A stretch of 64,000 bases of DNA from Arthrobacter sp. OVS8 (GTDB lineage Bacteria; Actinomycetota; Actinomycetes; Actinomycetales; Micrococcaceae): assembly GCA_028370155.1 (NCBI GenBank), contig CP116670.1, positions 496,001 to 560,000 of the forward strand, in the 5' to 3' direction. Shown here in pieces: positions 1 to 10,966 of this stretch. Position 1 is the first letter of the stretch. Each line of letters begins with the position of its first letter. The translations under genes were made by a program, and so were the position numbers. The notes beneath the pieces were generated by a model. It was not told where the DNA came from and made no database searches. It saw only the letters and a program-made list of their open reading frames with translations.

Positions 1-2287
1 TGATCGACGTTAGCCAGGTGAACCCGCTGCAGCATGACCTCATCTTCGAGCGCTTCCTGTCCCGGGACCGCGCCACCCTGCCGGACATCGACATCGACGT
101 CGAAAGCGCCGAACGGCACAACGTGTACCGGAAGATTTTTGAGCGCTTCGGCTCCGAGCGTGTCACCCTGATGAGCATGCAGAACGGCTACCGCGCTCGC
201 GGTGCCGTGCGCGACGCCGGCCTCGCCCTGGGCATGGAGGAGGAGATCGGTGACATCGCCAAACAGCTGTGGCGTTTCTCGGCCCGGAACTTCCGCGAAG
301 CCCTCGAGGAGAAACCCGAACTGAAGGAATTCGCCGGCCGGGTGGGGCAGCGCGACTTCAGCGGGAACCAGCAGCTGGACCTGCTGGTGGACCTCACAGA
401 ACGGCTGGACCGGCTCCCGCGCCATATCTCCATGCACCCGTGCGGGGTCATCCTGGGGGACGCCACCCTCCTGGACCGCACGCCCGTGCAGCCCAGCGGA
501 CTGGGCCTGCCCATGAGCCAGTTCGACAAACACGACATGGACCCCATGGGCATGCTGAAACTCGATGTCCTGGGCGTCCGGATGCAAAGCGCCATGGCCT
601 TCGCCGTCCGGGAGGTCATCCGCCTGCATCCATCCAAAGCCGAGGTGGTGGCCGCAGGCGCCCACCCGGCAGGGCCGGACGGGACAGGCCCGGACTACAT
701 CGCCGAGGACGGCAGCATCGACCTCAACGCCGTCCCGCTCGACGACGAACCCACCTATGAGCTGATCCGCAGCACCCACACCCTGGGCTGCTTCCAGATC
801 GAATCCCCGGGCAGCGGGAGCTCATCGGCAAACTCGCGCCCCGGGAGTTCAACGACCTCATCATCGACATCTCCCTGTTCCGCCCGGGCCCGATGAAATC
901 GGACATGGTCCGGCCCTTCCTGGAGCACCGCCACGGCTTCGCCCCGAGGTCTATCCGCACCCGGACCTCAAGCCCGTCCTCAAGGAGACACACGGCGTCA
1001 CCGTGTTCCATGAACAGATCCTGAAGACCTTCGACGTTATGACCGGCTGCGGGCTGGCGCGGGCGGACGAATTCCGCCGCGCCCTCGGCAACGACGTGCT
1101 GGAAGGCAGGGTGGAGGAGTTTTTCCGGAAGGAGGCCCGTGCCCGTGGGTACAGCCCCGAAGTGGTGGACAAGGTCTGGGGGACGCTCAAGGCCTTCGGC
1201 AGCTTCGGGTTCTGCAAAGCCCACGGCGCCGCCTTTGCCGTGCCCACCTACCAGTCGGCCTGGCTCAAGACACACCACCCGGAGGCCTTCCTCGCCGGGC
1301 TGTGGGAACACGATCCGGGCATGTATCCCAAACGGCTCCTCGTCGCCGAGGCGCGGCGGCTGGGAATCCCCATCCTGCCCTTGGACATCAACCGGAGCCA
1401 GGCCGAGTACCGGGTGGAACGCGTGGCCGCCGGCCCGGACCGCGGCAAGCTGGGCATCCGGCTGAGCCTGAACGGCATCTACGGGCTCTCGGGAACCGAG
1501 CTGAAAAGGATCGTGGCAGGACAGCCCTACGACTCGCTCGCGGACCTGCGGGCCAGGTCCCGGCTGAGCAAACCCAGCATCCAGCGGCTGGCCCAGCTGG
1601 GGGCGTTTGACTCCCTGCACCGGGCCTCGGGCGGGGCCGCCAACCGCGCGGACCTGGTCCATCACCTGCAGACCCTGCAAAGCCGGCCGCACCGGAAAGG
1701 CATCGACGTAATCGACGGGCAGCTGTCGCTGCCGCTGGGCGACGTCGAGCTGAAGAACCTCAAGGCTGTGCTGCCCGCACCCACCCTGGTGGATACCGTC
1801 CGGGCCGAGCTGGACCTCATGGCCGTGGATGTCAGCGACCACCTGATGGCCAGCCACCGGCCCCTGCTGGACCGTCTTGGCGTCACCACCGCGGACAAGC
1901 TGCTGGCGCTGCGCAACGGCACCGAGGTGCTGGTGGCCGGGGTCCGCGTCGCCACCCAGACCCCGCCCATGCGGGGAGGCCGCCGCGTGGTGTTCATCAG
2001 CATCGACGACGGCACGGGCTGCGTGGACTCGGTCTTCTTCCATGAAGCCCAGGAGCTGGCGGGTCCGCTGCTGTTCGGCACCCGGCTGCTGCTGATCCGG
2101 GGACCACCCGGCGGACCGGCCCGCGGGGATCAGCATCAGCGCCAGCATGGCCTGGGACCTGAGCCGCACCGAGACCCTGCCCTTCCCGGCCCAGGCCTCC
2201 GGCATCCCGGATTACCCGGAACTCCAGCCGCCGGGACCCCTCGACGGCATCAGCCGCAGCCTCGCCATCACCGGGCTGGGAGGCTGA
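1..2287 (+). CDS. dnaE2: Error-prone DNA polymerase DnaE2 (ImuC), C-terminal part, frameshifted
   Basis: C-family DNA polymerase used for translesion, SOS-induced synthesis together with ImuA'/ImuB-type partners. The 5' end lies outside the window, so the PHP domain is missing; reading starts in frame at base 3. About 762 residues remain: the palm with PDIDIDVES, the fingers (VFHEQILKTF, FGFCKAHGAAFAVPTY), the helix-hairpin-helix region and the OB-fold (FISIDDGTGCVDSVFF). The YRARGAVRDAGLALGM stretch and the short C-terminus fit DnaE2 better than replicative DnaE1. Four single bases seem lost near 806, 945, 2101 and 2127; each restored frame continues the family sequence and ends at the TGA at 2285-2287. 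Partner genes could lie upstream of the window. Confident about the family, fairly confident about DnaE2 over DnaE1. Confidence 0.88.
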
Positions 2288-2295
2288 GCGGCGCG

Positions 2296-2325
2296 TTGGT
2301 TGGCCTCTTCAGAAACAGATAGCAT
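2296..2325 (+). promoter_or_regulatory. Candidate promoter for thrS operon
   Basis: TTGGTT (2296-2301) and TAGCAT (2320-2325) are separated by 18 bases in the gap between dnaE2 and thrS, about 70 bases before the thrS start. The match to the sigma-70-type consensus is only moderate; no transcription data support it. Confidence 0.35.
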
Positions 2326-2393
2326 GGACGAGGCTGGCTGTGGTCCCCGTATGCCACAAGCTACGAAGCCTTAACTTTGAATAGGAGACACCC

Positions 2394-4402
2394 GTGTCAG
2401 ATGCCCAGCAGATCACCCTTCTCGTCGATGGCGAAGAGACCAAGGTGACTACCGGGACCACCGGCGCGGAACTCTTTTTGAGCGCCGCGACGTCGTTGTG
2501 GCCCGCATCAACGGCGAGCTGAGGGACCTGGACCAGCCGCTGCCGGAGGACGCCACGGTCGAGGGCGTCACCATCGATTCCCCGGACGGCCTCAACGTCC
2601 TGCGCCACTCCACGGCCCACGTGATGGCCCAGGCCGTGCAGCAGCTGCGCCCGGACGCCAAGCTTGGCATCGGCCCGTACATCACCGACGGCTTCTACTT
2701 CGACTTCGACGTCGAGGAGCCGTTTACGCCGGAAGACCTGAAGACCCTGGAAAAGATGATGCTCAAGATCATCAACCAGAACCAGAAGTTCGTCCGCCGC
2801 GTCGTCACCGAGGACGAGGCCCGCGAGGCGATGAAGAACGAGCCCTACAAGCTCGAACTTCTCGGCAAAAAGAACGAGGCGGCCGACGCCGGTGAAGGCG
2901 TCAACGTCGAGGTCGGCGCCGGGGACATCACCATCTACGACAACGTGGACCGCAAGAGCGGGGACAGCATCTGGTGCGACCTCTGCCGCGGCCCGCACCT
3001 GCCCAACACGAAGCTGATCTCCAACGCCTTCGCCCTGACCCGGTCCTCTGCCGCCTACTGGCTGGGCAACCAGGACAACCAGCAGCTGCAGCGTATCTAT
3101 GGCACCGCCTGGCCTACCAAGGACGCCCTCAAGGCCTACCAGGAGCGCATCGCCGAGGCCGAACGCCGAGACCACCGCAAACTTGGCGCGGAACTGGACC
3201 TGTTCTCCTTCCCGGATGAGCTGGGCTCCGGCCTGCCGGTGTTCCACCCCAAGGGCGGCATCATCCGCAAGGCCATGGAGGACTACTCCCGCCAGCGCCA
3301 TGTGGATGCCGGCTATGAGTTCGTCTACACGCCGCACATCACCAAGGGCCACCTCTACGAGGTCTCCGGCCACCTGGACTGGTACAAGGAGGGCATGTTC
3401 CCGGCGATGCACATCGACGCGGAACTCAACGACGACGGCACCGTCCGCAAGCCCGGCCAGGATTACTACCTGAAGCCGATGAACTGCCCCATGCACAACC
3501 TCATCTTCCGCTCCCGCGGCCGGTCCTACCGCGAACTCCCGCTGCGGCTGTTTGAATTCGGCTCCGTCTACCGCTACGAGAAGTCCGGCGTGGTGCACGG
3601 CCTCACCCGGGTGCGCGGCATGACCCAGGACGACGCCCACATCTACTGCACCCGCGAGCAGATGAAGGACGAGCTCACCGGAACGCTGAACTTCGTGCTG
3701 GGCCTGCTCAAGGACTACGGCCTGGACGACTTCTACCTGGAACTCTCCACCAAGAACCCAGACAAGTTTGTCGGCGACGACGCCGCCTGGGACGAGGCCA
3801 CCCGCACCCTGGCCGAAGTGGCCGAAGCGTCCGGACTGGAGCTCATCCCGGATCCGGGCGGAGCCGCGTTCTACGGCCCCAAGATCTCCGTCCAGGCAAA
3901 GGACGCCCTCGGCCGCACCTGGCAGATGTCCACCATCCAGCTGGACTTCAACCTGCCCGAGCGCTTCGAACTCGAGTTCCAGGCCGCGGACGGCACCCGC
4001 CAGCGCCCGGTCATGATCCACCGCGCCCTGTTCGGTTCCGTGGAACGGTTCATGGGCGTGCTCACGGAGCACTACGCCGGCGCGTTCCCGGCTTGGCTGG
4101 CTCCCGTGCAGGTGGTCGGCATCCCCGTGGCCGAGGCGTTCAACGACTACATGTTCGACGTTGTGGGCCAGCTCAAGGCCGCGGGCATCCGGGCTGAGGT
4201 GGACATCTCCTCGGACCGTTTCCCGAAGAAAATCCGCACCGCCAGCAAAGACAAGATCCCGTTCGTGCTGATCGCCGGTGGAGACGACGCCGACGCCGGC
4301 GCGGTGTCCTTCCGCTTCCGTGACGGCAGCCAAGACAACGGCGTGCCGGTGGCCGAGGCCGTGCAGCGGATCGTGGACGCCGTCCGCAACCGGACCAGCT
4401 AG
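2394..4402 (+). CDS. thrS: Threonine--tRNA ligase (ThrRS), one frameshift
   Basis: Class II aminoacyl-tRNA synthetase charging tRNA-Thr in the cytoplasm. The GTG start at 2394 follows a TAGGAGA ribosome-binding site and gives the N-terminal TGS domain (ITLLVDGEE...). One T seems lost from a T run near 2475-2479; the continuation gives 669 residues, the normal length. Visible features are the editing domain ([18 protein letters not shown]), the catalytic core with zinc-ligand Cys in [20 protein letters not shown], and the C-terminal anticodon-binding domain ending near [10 protein letters not shown]. It heads a run with the HIT protein (20 bp gap) and pgsA, the order seen in mycobacteria. The frameshift is unlikely to be real because the enzyme is essential. 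Confidence 0.96.
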
Positions 4403-4422
4403 CGGACAGGGAAGAACCAGCC

Positions 4423-5046
4423 ATGCAGGACACCACAGGGGCCGCTCCGGAGTATCCGGAGGACGACGGAGTGACCGACGACTTTGGCCTGGCCGGAGTG
4501 CCGGACGCGTTCCAGCGCCTGTGGACTCCGCACCGGATGGCGTACATCAAGGGCGGGCAGCACCAGTTCAAGAACGTGGACGACTGCCCGTTCTGCGTGG
4601 CGCCGGAACGCGAGGATGACGATTCACTGATTGTCTACCGCGGACGGACCAGCTACGTCGTACTCAACCTCTTCCCGTACAACCCGGGTCACCTGCTGGT
4701 GTGCCCTTATCGGCACATTCCCGACTACACGGACCTGACCGTGGAAGAAACGGCGGAATTCGCCGAGCTGACCCAGACGGCCATGCGCGTGCTGCGCAAG
4801 GTCGCCAACCCCACCGGCTTCAACCTGGGAATGAACCAGGGCGTGACCGGTGGCGCGGGGATAGCAGGGCACCTGCACCAGCATGTGGTGCCGCGCTGGG
4901 GCGGGGACGGGAACTTCTTCCCGATCATCGCCCAGACCAAGGCCATCACGCAGACCCTGGGCGAGGTCCGCCAGCAGGTCGCGGAAGCCTGGCCGCAGGC
5001 GAACGGCGCGGGTCCGGCGAGCGGCGGGGCGACGGATGCTCAATAG
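4423..5046 (+). CDS. HIT-domain nucleotide phosphorylase/hydrolase
   Basis: Intact 207-residue histidine-triad protein with the active-site motif HLHQHVV (about residues 146-152) followed by PRWGGDGNF. A CPFC pair around residues 53-56 could bind metal. It is placed like the mycobacterial Rv2613c protein, a HIT-family diadenosine-tetraphosphate phosphorylase, between thrS and pgsA, so a role in Ap4A turnover made as a by-product of tRNA synthetases is plausible but inferred. The ATG follows GGGAAG. The stop codon overlaps the start of pgsA by 11 bases, indicating translational coupling. Confidence 0.88.
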   Translation: MQDTTGAAPEYPEDDGVTDDFGLAGVPDAFQRLWTPHRMAYIKGGQHQFKNVDDCPFCVAPEREDDDSLIVYRGRTSYVVLNLFPYNPGHLLVCPYRHIPDYTDLTVEETAEFAELTQTAMRVLRKVANPTGFNLGMNQGVTGGAGIAGHLHQHVVPRWGGDGNFFPIIAQTKAITQTLGEVRQQVAEAWPQANGAGPASGGATDAQ

Positions 5047-5674
5047 GCATGCGCGCGGCTTCTCCACCGCGCTGTTCTCCCCGCTTGCCCGCTGGCTGCT
5101 GCGGATCGGTGTGTCCCCGGACGCGGTAACCATCGTGGGAACGCTCGGCGTCGTGGTGGGCGCGCTGGTGTTCTACCCACTCGGCCAGCTCTGGTGGGGC
5201 ACGATCTTTATTACCGCGTTCATCTTTTCCGACGTCATCGACGGGATCATGGCCCGGATGCAGAAAAGCGGCGGACGCTGGGGCAACTTCCTGGATTCCA
5301 CCCTGGACCGGGTGGCCGACGGGGCGCTGTTCGCCGGCGTCGCGGTCTGGTTCTTCACCGGGGGCGACGACGCCGCAATCGCGATTGCCGCCGTCGTCTG
5401 CCTGGTGCTGGGCATGGTGGTGTCCTACGCCCGCGCCAAGGCCGAGGCGCTGGGCTTCCAGGCCAACGTGGGCATCGCCGAACGCGCCGAGCGGCTGGTG
5501 TCCGTTCTGGTGGTCACCGGGTTGACCGGACTGGGGCTGCCCACCGTCGTCCTGTTCGCGACGCTCTGCCTCCTGGCCGCGGCGAGCCTCGTGACGGTCA
5601 TTCAACGGATCATCACGGTGCGCCGGCAGTCCCTCGACGAGACCGAAGGCACGGAAACCGGACAGGCCGCCTGA
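5036..5674 (+). CDS. pgsA: Phosphatidylinositol phosphate synthase (CDP-alcohol phosphotransferase)
   Basis: Integral membrane enzyme of 212 residues joining CDP-diacylglycerol to inositol phosphate, the first step of phosphatidylinositol synthesis in actinobacteria. The full CDP-alcohol phosphotransferase signature D-x2-DG-x2-AR-x8-G-x3-D-x3-D is present, from SDVIDGIMAR to FLDSTLDR. About six hydrophobic segments are visible. The ATG at 5036 overlaps the end of the HIT gene; longer in-frame readings upstream are not supported. In mycobacteria this gene is followed by an acyltransferase and pimA of PIM synthesis; here pdxS follows directly. A phosphatidylglycerophosphate synthase is the main alternative, but locus order favours the inositol enzyme. 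Confidence 0.85.
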   Translation: MLNRHARGFSTALFSPLARWLLRIGVSPDAVTIVGTLGVVVGALVFYPLGQLWWGTIFITAFIFSDVIDGIMARMQKSGGRWGNFLDSTLDRVADGALFAGVAVWFFTGGDDAAIAIAAVVCLVLGMVVSYARAKAEALGFQANVGIAERAERLVSVLVVTGLTGLGLPTVVLFATLCLLAAASLVTVIQRIITVRRQSLDETEGTETGQAA

Positions 5675-5844
5675 GCGCCCGCGTCCGGCGCGTCCCGCGG
5701 GGTGTAACCGGAATTCAGCCCGGTCGCGCGGGGACTAGTATTAGCACTACCGGCCAATGGATCCGGTAATCCGGTGTGTGCGAAGCGGCATTTGTGTGCC
5801 GTCCGCGCTCCGGCGAGGTCATCTATCTACCCATAGGGGTTTTT

Positions 5845-6771
5845 GTGTCTACACCTGATGTAAGCAGCGAAGCCGGCGCGTCCGCGAAGAGCGTTACGGG
5901 CAGCAACCGCGTCAAGCGCGGCATGGCGGAGATGCTCAAGGGCGGCGTCATCATGGACGTCGTCAACGTCGAGCAGGCCCGCATCGCTGAGGATGCCGGA
6001 GCCGTCGCAGTCATGGCGCTGGAACGCGTTCCCGCCGATATCCGCGCCCAGGGCGGCGTGTCCCGCATGTCCGATCCGGACATGATCGAAGCGATCATCG
6101 GCGCCGTGTCCATCCCGGTCATGGCGAAGGTCCGGATCGGGCACTTCGTCGAAGCCCAGGTCATCCAGACCCTCGGCGTCGACTACATCGACGAGTCCGA
6201 GGTCCTGACCCCGGCCGATTACGCCAACCACATCGACAAGTGGAACTTCACGGTTCCCTTCGTCTGCGGCGCCACCAACCTCGGTGAGGCCCTGCGCCGG
6301 ATCAACGAAGGCGCGGCCATGATCCGCTCCAAGGGCGAGGCCGGCACCGGCGATGTCTCCAACGCCACCACCCACATGCGCCAGATCCGCGCCGAGATCA
6401 AGAAGCTCGCCGCCCTGCCCGAGGACGAGCTCTACGTAGCCGCCAAGGAACTGCAGGCCCCGTACGAACTGGTCAAGGAAGTTGCCACCACCGGCAAGCT
6501 CCCGGTGGTGCTCTTCACCGCCGGCGGCATCGCCACCCCGGCCGACGCCGCGATGATGATGCAGCTCGGCGCCGACGGCGTGTTCGTCGGCTCCGGCATC
6601 TTCAAGTCCGGCAACCCGGCCCAGCGTGCGGCCGCCGTCGTGAAGGCCACCACCTTCTTTGACGACCCGGAAGAGATCGCCAAGGCCTCCCGCGGCCTGG
6701 GCGAGGCCATGGTCGGCATCAACGTGGACGAGATCCCGCAGCCGCACCGCCTCGCAGAGCGCGGCTGGTAA
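5845..6771 (+). CDS. pdxS: Pyridoxal 5'-phosphate synthase, synthase subunit PdxS
   Basis: Intact 308-residue PdxS/SNZ barrel protein making pyridoxal 5'-phosphate from ribose 5-phosphate, glyceraldehyde 3-phosphate and ammonia supplied by PdxT. Conserved segments include [19 protein letters not shown], the catalytic-lysine region [30 protein letters not shown] and [14 protein letters not shown]. The GTG at 5845 is chosen because AGGGG lies five bases upstream and it matches usual N-termini; an in-frame extension to 5776 exists. Its partner pdxT is not adjacent but sits about 8 kb away at 14722. A TAGTAT hexamer near 5736 could be a -10 element, weakly supported. Confidence 0.96.
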   Translation: MSTPDVSSEAGASAKSVTGSNRVKRGMAEMLKGGVIMDVVNVEQARIAEDAGAVAVMALERVPADIRAQGGVSRMSDPDMIEAIIGAVSIPVMAKVRIGHFVEAQVIQTLGVDYIDESEVLTPADYANHIDKWNFTVPFVCGATNLGEALRRINEGAAMIRSKGEAGTGDVSNATTHMRQIRAEIKKLAALPEDELYVAAKELQAPYELVKEVATTGKLPVVLFTAGGIATPADAAMMMQLGADGVFVGSGIFKSGNPAQRAAAVVKATTFFDDPEEIAKASRGLGEAMVGINVDEIPQPHRLAERGW

Positions 6772-6930
6772 CTCAGCAGAACATCGGCGACGGGCGCGCC
6801 TAAACCTCTTGGCTTAATAAGAGAGACTGCAGAGGCTCCATAAACGAGGCGCCTTGGCGCCGAGTTTGTGGAGAAGCAGTCGAACGCGCTGCCGGATCAC
6901 ACCGCCCGTCGCCTTGCGCTCCTGCTTGAA

Positions 6931-6972
6931 CGGCGCCGGCCGGTCACCTTCTTAGGTGGCTGGCCGGCGCCG
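6931..6972. terminator. Long inverted repeat between convergent pdxS and M3 peptidase genes
   Basis: Arms of 18 bases pair with one mismatch and one G-T wobble around the loop TTCTTA. It lies between two convergent genes, so it could end transcription from both sides. No long T run follows, so Rho-independent function is inferred from structure and place. Confidence 0.6.
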
Positions 6973-6987
6973 TTTGCGGTTTGAGAG

Positions 6988-8999
6988 TCAGTCGAGGCCG
7001 CGGCGCTTCAGCAGCGGTTCGAGCTCGGCGTCGCGCCCGCGGAAGGCCCGGAAGGAGTCCAGCGGGTCGCGGCTGTTCCCCGGGAGAGGAGTTCGGCGCG
7101 GAAGAAGTCGCCGTTGGCCCGGGTAAGGCCGCCGTTGTCCTTGAACCACTCGACCGTTTCGGCGTCCAGCACCTCGCTCCAAATGTAGGAGTAGTAGCCC
7201 GCGGCGTATCCGGCGCCGGCAAAGATGTGCTGGAAATACCCCGTCCGGTAGCGCGGCGGGATCAGGTGATGCGCCACACCGGCCGCAGCGAGTGACTTCG
7301 CCTCGAACTCCAGGGCATCATCGGGTACTTCGGTGCCGTCCAGCACATGCCAGGCGAGGTCCAGCAGCGCCGCGCCCAGGTATTCGGTGGTGCCAAAACC
7401 CTCGCCCCACAGCTGCGCGGCGTCGAGCTTGTCCACAACCTCCTGCGGCAGCGCCTCGCCGGTGGCGTGGTGGCGTGCGTAGTTGGCGAGGACTTCCGGC
7501 CACATGATCCACATCTCATTCACCTGCGAGGGGTACTCCACGAAGTCCCGCGGCACGGCGGTGCCGGCGAACCGCGGGTACGTAACCGAGGAGAACAGGC
7601 CGTGCAGGGCGTGGCCGAACTCGTGGAACGTGGTGCGGAGCTCGTCGAGGGTCAGGAGCGTGGGTTCGCCGGCCGGCGGCTTGGAGATGTTGAGGTTGTT
7701 GATCACCACGGGCCGGGTATTGAGCAGGCCGGACTGTTCCACCAGAGAGTTCATCCAGGCGCCGCCCCGCTTGGATTCGCGGGTGTAGTAGTCGCCCAGG
7801 AACAGGCCCAACTCGGTGCCGTCCGAGTTGCGGACCTCCCAGACGCGCACGTCCGGGTGGTAGCCGGCGAGGTCGCCACGCTCGTGGAACGTGATGCCGT
7901 AGAGCGCATTGGCCGCGAAGAACACCCCGTCGTTGAGGACGCGGTCCAGCTCGAAATAGGGGCGCAGGGCCTGCTCGTCCACGGCGTACCGTTCGCGCTT
8001 GACCTTGGCGGAGTAGTACGCCCAGTCCCAGGCTTCGAGTGGCTGGCCTGCGATTTCGGCCAGTGCTTCGGCCTCGGCGTCGGCATTCCGGACCGCGGCC
8101 GGTGCCAGCCGGTTCATCATGGTCTGCACGGCGGCGAAGTCCGGGGCGGTTTGCTGGTCCACAACGAGCTCGGCGTAGTTGGCGAAGCCCAGCAGCGCGG
8201 CCTTCTCGGCACGGAGCCGGACCGTGTCCTTGACGAGGTCCAGGACATCGAGGGAGCTGCCGTCGCTGCCGCGGCCGATCGAGGCCTCGTACAGGCGGCG
8301 GCGGACGTCCCGGTTCTCCAGGGCGGCGAGGGCTGGCTGGTTGCTGGGCTGGATGAGGGTGAGCAGGAACTTACCGTTGTGCCCGGCGGTGCGGGCGGCC
8401 TCCGCGGCGCTGGCGACATCGTCGGCGGGCAGCCCGGCGAGGTCCGCGGCGTCGTCGAGCAGCAGGGCGGCGGACTTCATCGCCTCCTTGACCCGCTGGC
8501 CGAACTCCGTGCCGAGCCGGGAGAGTTCAGAATTGACGGCCTTGAGCCGCTCCTGGCCGGCGTCGTCGAGCTGGATGCCGGACTGACGGAACTCCTTGAG
8601 GTACTCGTCCACCAGACGGGAGGATTCGGCGTCGAGCTGGTCCGTGTTGACGGCGGCGAACCGCTCGAACAGCCGCCGGTTAAGGTAGACGGCGTCCTGG
8701 TGGGCCGAGAACTGCGGGGAGAGGGTGGTCTCGAGGTCGCGGATGGCGTCCGAGGCGTCGGCGGAGACGAGGGTGAAGAAAGACGCCGCCGCGCGCTGCA
8801 GGAGCTGTCCGGACCGCTCCATGGCCAGCACGGTGTTTTCAAAAGAAGCAGGCTCCGGTGTGTCCATAATGGCCTGGATTTCAGCGAGGTGTTCGGCGAG
8901 GCCGGCCTCCACGGCTTCGGCGTAGTGCTCGGCGGTGATGTCCGCGAACGGCGGGAGGCCGAACGGCAGCGGGCTGGGGCTCAACAGGGGATTGGTCAT
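6988..8999 (-). CDS. M3-family metallopeptidase (oligopeptidase A / Dcp type), one frameshift
   Basis: Zinc peptidase of about 670 residues that trims short peptides in the cytoplasm. The thermolysin-like zinc motif HEFGH is seen in TTFHEFGHALHGLF with the downstream glutamate region YPSQVNEMWIMWPEV. The N-terminus (PFGLPPFADITAEHYAEAV) is typical of M3A enzymes. The ATG at 8999 is preceded by GAAAGAG. Near 7081 one base of a G run (minus strand) seems missing; the restored frame gives the family's normal C-terminus DPLDSFRAFRGRDAELEP and stops at 6988. Oligopeptidase A and peptidyl-dipeptidase Dcp cannot be separated here. Confidence 0.92.
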
Positions 9000-9068
9000 G
9001 AAATAACTCTTTCATGTAAAGGGGTGGTTCTCAACGGTCTGCTAAGCGTGTTGTGACGGCTGCCACCG

Positions 9069-9081
9069 TAGGATTGGCGCC
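9069..9081 (+). promoter_or_regulatory. Leaderless-type -10 element for capA-like gene
   Basis: TAGGAT (9069-9074) ends 7 nt before the ATG at 9082 and no ribosome-binding site is visible between. This spacing would place the transcription start at the start codon. See the related elements at other genes of this window. Confidence 0.45.
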
Positions 9082-10383
9082 ATGAGTACCATCACCGCCC
9101 GGCGGCGCGCACGTCTCCTCGCCGCCGCCGCAGCGCTGTCCCTGGCCGCCTCCGTGGCCTCCTGCGGCACCGGCGCCGGCCCGGAAACCAATGCGTCGGG
9201 CTCCTCGGCTGCCGCCGGGAACACCGCCGGGCAGGCAGCACCCCAGACGACGGATTCGACGACGGCGGAATCGTCGCCGTCAGGCACCCCGACCCCGACG
9301 CCGACCCCAACACCGACGCCGACGCCGGGGAAAGGGCCGGCCTGCCAGGCCGTCCGCTGCACTTCAGTGCTGGTATCCGGGGACATGCTGGTCCACGACG
9401 AGCTGTGGGAACAGGGCCGCGCAGACGCCCTGGCCCAAGGCACGAAGGGGCTGGACTTCGGACCAATGCTCGAGGGTCAGACCAAATACATCGAGCAGAG
9501 CGACCTCGCGATCTGCCACCTGGAAACTCCCGTCGCCGGACCGGCCGGACCCTTTTCCTCGTACCCCTCGTTCAACGTTCCGCCGCAGATCATCACGGCC
9601 GTTCAGCAGGTGGGCTACCAAGCCTGCACCACCGCGAGCAACCACACGGTTGACCGCGGCACCGCAGGACTGGTTCGCACCCTGGATGCCCTGGACGCCG
9701 CCGGGCTGCAGCACACCGGCTCCTACCGGACCGAGGTCGACTCCCGGGACGTCATGATCGTGCAGACCGCCGCGGCGAAGATCGCCGTCATCGATGCGAC
9801 GTACGGTCTGAACGGGCTGGTCCCGGAGGCGGCCTGGCAGGTGGACATGCTTGACGCCGACGTCATGATCGCGAAAGCGAAGAAAGCCCGGGAGCTTGGC
9901 GCCGACATCGTGCTCGGCGCCATGCATGCGGGCGATGAGTACACGAGCGTGCCCAACGCTGAGCAGACAAGCGTCGCCCATGCCCTTGCGGACAGCGGCC
10001 AGTTCACCATGATCTACGGCCACCACACGCACTCGGTGCAGCCGATCGAGAAGTACAAGGGCACCTGGATCGTCTACAGCTTGGGCAACGCGATCACCGA
10101 ACTCTCGCCGAACTATGTGGTGAACAACGAGGGCCTGCTGGTCCGCGCCCAGTTCAGCCAGGGCACGAACGGCAAATGGACCGCCTCCGACCTGGCCTGG
10201 GCGCCGTCGGTGATGGTCCGCGGGCCCTACCGCTGGTGCTCCGCTGCCTCCGACGCCCCGCAGGGTCCCTGCGCCGGTGCCGCGGCCGACGCAGCCACCC
10301 GCCAGCGCACTAAGACAGTGGTCGAGTCGATGGGCGCAGCGGCTGCGGGCGCTCACGAACTGCTCATCACCAAGGAACGGTAG
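9082..10383 (+). CDS. CapA-family lipoprotein (metallophosphatase-like)
   Basis: Intact 433-residue exported protein. An N-terminal basic stretch and hydrophobic core lead to a lipobox-like VASC with Cys28, suggesting a lipoprotein. Residues about 30-90 form a Ser/Thr/Pro linker ending in a pure Thr-Pro repeat (DNA about 9288-9329). From about residue 95 to 400 a CapA domain follows: VLVSGDMLVHDELW, ICHLETPVAG, TTASNHTVDRG, YGHHTHSVQPIE and YSLGNAI. The family is named for Bacillus CapA of poly-gamma-glutamate capsule synthesis, but most actinobacterial members stand alone and their substrate is unknown. No capB/capC neighbours are present, so capsule synthesis should not be assumed. Confidence 0.85.
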   Translation: MSTITARRRARLLAAAAALSLAASVASCGTGAGPETNASGSSAAAGNTAGQAAPQTTDSTTAESSPSGTPTPTPTPTPTPTPGKGPACQAVRCTSVLVSGDMLVHDELWEQGRADALAQGTKGLDFGPMLEGQTKYIEQSDLAICHLETPVAGPAGPFSSYPSFNVPPQIITAVQQVGYQACTTASNHTVDRGTAGLVRTLDALDAAGLQHTGSYRTEVDSRDVMIVQTAAAKIAVIDATYGLNGLVPEAAWQVDMLDADVMIAKAKKARELGADIVLGAMHAGDEYTSVPNAEQTSVAHALADSGQFTMIYGHHTHSVQPIEKYKGTWIVYSLGNAITELSPNYVVNNEGLLVRAQFSQGTNGKWTASDLAWAPSVMVRGPYRWCSAASDAPQGPCAGAAADAATRQRTKTVVESMGAAAAGAHELLITKER

Positions 10384-10386
10384 GGC

Positions 10387-10890
10387 TTGGGGGAACGACG
10401 GCGGCCGGCACCCGGGCAGCCGACCGTCCACCTGCTGTGCGGTCTTCCCGGCGCGGGAAAGACCACCACGGCGAAGCGACTGGAAACCGGGCTGCCGGCC
10501 GTGCGGTTCAGCCTGGACGAGTGGATGCTGCGCCTGTATCCGGACCTCCACTTCGCGTCCGGGGACTACGCGGAGCTGGCTGAAGCCTGCAAATCCCTGA
10601 TTTGGGAGGCCGCACTGCAGATCCTGTCGGCAGGCACCGACGTTGTGCTCGACTGGAACCAGTGGAGCCGCGAGCGGCGTGGCGTTTGGGCGGGCAAGGC
10701 ACAGGCCGCCGGTGCCGCCGTCGTTGTTCATTATGTCCGGACGCCACTGCAGACGTCGATCGAACGGGCGGCCGCCCGCGCCCGCCGGCGGGAGGCGGGC
10801 TCGCACCGGCTTGAGGAGGCAGACGTGAGGCACCTGGCCGGAATTTTCCAGGAACCGGAACCGTCAGAGGGGCTGCGGATCTTGTCCTGA
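10387..10890 (+). CDS. P-loop kinase-like protein (AAA_33 / zeta-toxin-like fold)
   Basis: Small 167-residue ATP-binding protein with a Walker A GLPGAGKTT (about residues 19-27), an SLDEWM segment and a lid-like basic region RAAARARRREAG. This layout is typical of AAA_33-type kinases that phosphorylate small molecules or RNA. The start is a TTG 3 bases after the capA stop; no better start is evident. No antitoxin-like partner lies beside it, so a toxin role is not supported. Substrate unknown. Confidence 0.7.
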   Translation: MGERRRPAPGQPTVHLLCGLPGAGKTTTAKRLETGLPAVRFSLDEWMLRLYPDLHFASGDYAELAEACKSLIWEAALQILSAGTDVVLDWNQWSRERRGVWAGKAQAAGAAVVVHYVRTPLQTSIERAAARARRREAGSHRLEEADVRHLAGIFQEPEPSEGLRILS

Positions 10891-10966
10891 TACCGGACGG
10901 CTAATACGGTGATGGTGACGCGGGGACTACACGGTCAGCTCCTGTCGCGACTGGACGGGAGGCTTT

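Noticed and set aside
2288..2393. T-box riboswitch before thrS (also considered for hisS and alaS)
   Set aside because: The leaders are short and I see no T-box sequence or specifier stem.
2309..4333. A 674-codon minus-strand frame
   Set aside because: Fully antisense to thrS, whose protein features are unmistakable.
9082..10383. Capsule (poly-gamma-glutamate) operon
   Set aside because: CapA-like protein stands alone; capB and capC are absent.
10387..10890. Zeta-toxin of a toxin-antitoxin pair
   Set aside because: Only the general P-loop kinase layout is present and no small antitoxin gene is adjacent.
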